Assembly: GCA_028336925.1 (NCBI GenBank)
Contig: JAOKVV010000011.1
Span: forward strand, 1 to 44,929
DNA length: 44,929 bases
Direction of reading: 5' to 3'
Source: Vicingaceae bacterium
GTDB taxonomy: Bacteria; Bacteroidota; Bacteroidia; Flavobacteriales_E; Vicingaceae
Below, piece after piece: positions 43,713 through 44,929 of this stretch (position 1 is the stretch's first letter; every line of letters starts with the position of its first letter). A program made the translations under genes and the position numbers. The notes below the pieces were generated by a model. The model saw only the letters and a list, made by a program, of their open reading frames with translations. It did no database searches and was not told the origin of the DNA.

Positions 43713-44929
43713 GCAAATTTTACTCGGGCTAATGCTTTTATGGCAATTAGGCTCAATGGCTCAAGAGTCATTATCAGTAATTTCGAATGGCAGCCTTAAA
43801 AGGTATGCTATCTCAGCAGAACGAGAGAAAAACTATGATACAGGTATTCAGTATTTGAAAGAATACTTAATACGAAAGCCATCGGATCAACAGATGAAAT
43901 TTTTACTTGGTAAAATGTTCATGGAAAACAGAAATTATCAAGAAGCACATGCTATTTTTCTAGAGATGAATCAGGGTAAATTTCCTTTAGCTCCTTTCTA
44001 TCAAGGAGAGATGGAAATAAGGATGGGTTTGTACTCTAACGCTGAAGAGACTTTTAATGCTTTTAGGAAATCATATAGAGGTGAAAAAAATGACGATTAT
44101 TATAGACGTCTGGCTAAGGATAAGATTGAAGTGGCTCAAACTGCTGATACCCTCTCGAAAAGAGAACCAAATTATCTGGTAGAAAGATTGAAAGGTGATG
44201 TAAATAAAGTATATATAGAGCAGAGTCCATTGTTGATATCGAGTTCGGATTTAATTTATACTTCCTTGAGGTCGGACACCATGATTCGAATTTCCAAAGG
44301 CTCTTTTTCTGAGTTGCCAAAAAGAAAGTTTCATTTAGCTCATAAAGAAGGAAATACATGGAAGTACAAAGGGGAATACTCCATACACCCATTCTTTGAT
44401 GATTATAATTTATCAAGCGCTTGCCTTTCCCCTAATGGAGACCGGTTAATTGTTTCTGCATGTAAAAATGGATTAGATGGTCAAATGATGTGTCAACTGT
44501 ATGAGTTAAATAGGAATGGTGATTTATGGGAATCCCCAACTTTATTGCCAGAGGAGGTAAACGCAAAAGGAACATCCAATACACAACCAACGTTTGCCCC
44601 CGGCTGCAAAGCTGATCGTGAGATGTTGTATTTTGTCAGTGAAAGACCTGATGGAAAAGGAGGCAAAGATATTTGGTATTCCACTTACTACATTGTGAAA
44701 AAGAAATATCGTGAAGCTAGAAATGTAGGAATGAAGATTAATACAAAAGGAGATGAATTGTCCCCTTTCTATGATATGGAATCTGCTCAGCTTTATTTCA
44801 GTTCTGAAGGACATCCCGGATTAGGAGGGTTTGATTTATATGCGACTCAAGGGTATATGGGTAAGTGGGAAACTCCCTTTAACATTGGTCCTCCAATCAA
44901 TTCAGCCTCCGATGAATTGTTTTATAGCA
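43699..44929 (+). CDS. TPR and WD40-like PD40 repeat protein, partial (probable OmpA-family T9SS-associated protein)
   Basis: A GTG at 43699, inside the PorP/SprF gene, opens a frame that runs to the window edge (410 codons). It has a signal peptide (VFKQILLGLMLLWQLGSMAQ), then TPR-like helices (YDTGIQYLKEYLIRKPSDQ, NRNYQEAHAIFLEMNQ). From about residue 170 come PD40 beta-propeller blades (LSPNGDRLIVSACKNGLDGQ, LYFVSERPDGKGGKDIWYST, LYFSSEGHPGLGGFDLYAT). In Bacteroidota this order usually continues to a carboxypeptidase-regulatory-like domain and an OmpA peptidoglycan-binding domain, as in PorE; these would lie beyond the window. The 14-bp overlap with PorP/SprF supports a joint envelope role. 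Confidence 0.85.
   Translation, partial: MNVFKQILLGLMLLWQLGSMAQESLSVISNGSLKRYAISAEREKNYDTGIQYLKEYLIRKPSDQQMKFLLGKMFMENRNYQEAHAIFLEMNQGKFPLAPFYQGEMEIRMGLYSNAEETFNAFRKSYRGEKNDDYYRRLAKDKIEVAQTADTLSKREPNYLVERLKGDVNKVYIEQSPLLISSSDLIYTSLRSDTMIRISKGSFSELPKRKFHLAHKEGNTWKYKGEYSIHPFFDDYNLSSACLSPNGDRLIVSACKNGLDGQMMCQLYELNRNGDLWESPTLLPEEVNAKGTSNTQPTFAPGCKADREMLYFVSERPDGKGGKDIWYSTYYIVKKKYREARNVGMKINTKGDELSPFYDMESAQLYFSSEGHPGLGGFDLYATQGYMGKWETPFNIGPPINSASDELFYS

Noticed and set aside
1-44929. Defence islands, CRISPR arrays, insertion sequences, prophage or integrative elements
   Set aside because: I found no direct-repeat arrays, transposase or integrase motifs, attachment-like duplications or nuclease/helicase defence pairs; priA and ssb are ordinary core genes.

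Overview
The window is about 45 kb of AT-rich chromosome from a member of the Bacteroidota. A Cytophagales-like lineage is my guess, but the sequence does not fix the family. The evidence is a PorP/SprF-type type IX secretion protein, many lipoproteins with a Ser-Ser-Cys-like lipobox, signal peptides ending in AQ or SQ, families typical of the phylum (DUF5916, DUF5117-type metalloprotease, BatA/vWA protein, BBP2 porin), almost no Shine-Dalgarno sequences, and many upstream boxes matching the Bacteroidota -7 consensus TAnnTTTG. I see no rRNA, tRNA, CRISPR array, insertion sequence, integrase or prophage gene. Most of the window is ordinary core chromosome.

Layout. 1-6.4 kb: a partial rdgB (minus), pckA with a strong terminator, a CIA30-family protein, about 500 bp of possibly decayed sequence, and priA. 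6.5-11.2 kb (minus): a frameshifted lipoprotein, a repeat-containing SPOR-like secreted protein, a second lipoprotein that is frameshifted and lacks a normal start codon, then mnmA coupled to a MORN-repeat protein. 11.4-16.4 kb (plus): a PTPS/QueD-family gene with folE (pterin pathway), a Bax-inhibitor-1 membrane protein, fabD and a lipoprotein peptidase of the DPP III (M49) family. 16.5-18.7 kb (minus): ssb, then maf overlapping a UbiA prenyltransferase. 19-25.6 kb: secreted hypotheticals, a BBP2 porin, a large DUF5916/CBM9-like outer-membrane protein, a DUF1801 gene translationally coupled to a frameshifted small membrane protein, and an NAPE-PLD-like metallo-hydrolase. 25.7-35.1 kb: a methyltransferase diverging from a MarR-adaptor-RND-TolC efflux operon, followed by a large secreted zinc metalloprotease. 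35.3-39.9 kb (minus): Nudix hydrolase, BatA/vWA protein, a dihydroorotase-like protein that has lost metal ligands, and a secreted hypothetical. 40-44.9 kb: a PlsB-like acyltransferase, a truncated Crp/Fnr DNA-binding domain, a HEAT-like protein with a lipoprotein, then PorP/SprF overlapping a TPR-PD40 protein that runs off the end.

Functional groupings visible here are gluconeogenesis (pckA), replication restart and ssDNA binding (priA, ssb), tRNA thiolation (mnmA), pterin synthesis (PTPS/folE), fatty-acid initiation (fabD), drug or metabolite efflux under MarR control, and gliding/type IX secretion components.

The most notable signals are as follows. Three minus-strand genes (6497-7172, 8555-9224, 23904-24078) are each broken by one surplus T in a T5-T7 run, and one of them also has ATA where ATG is expected. 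A perfect 11-bp inverted repeat sits on the -33 element of the MarR/efflux promoter, whose -7 box lies only 4 bases before the sole in-frame start (TTG). A dihydroorotase homologue has Arg/Asn in place of the HxH zinc ligands. I found no convincing defence system or other wholly new multi-gene system.
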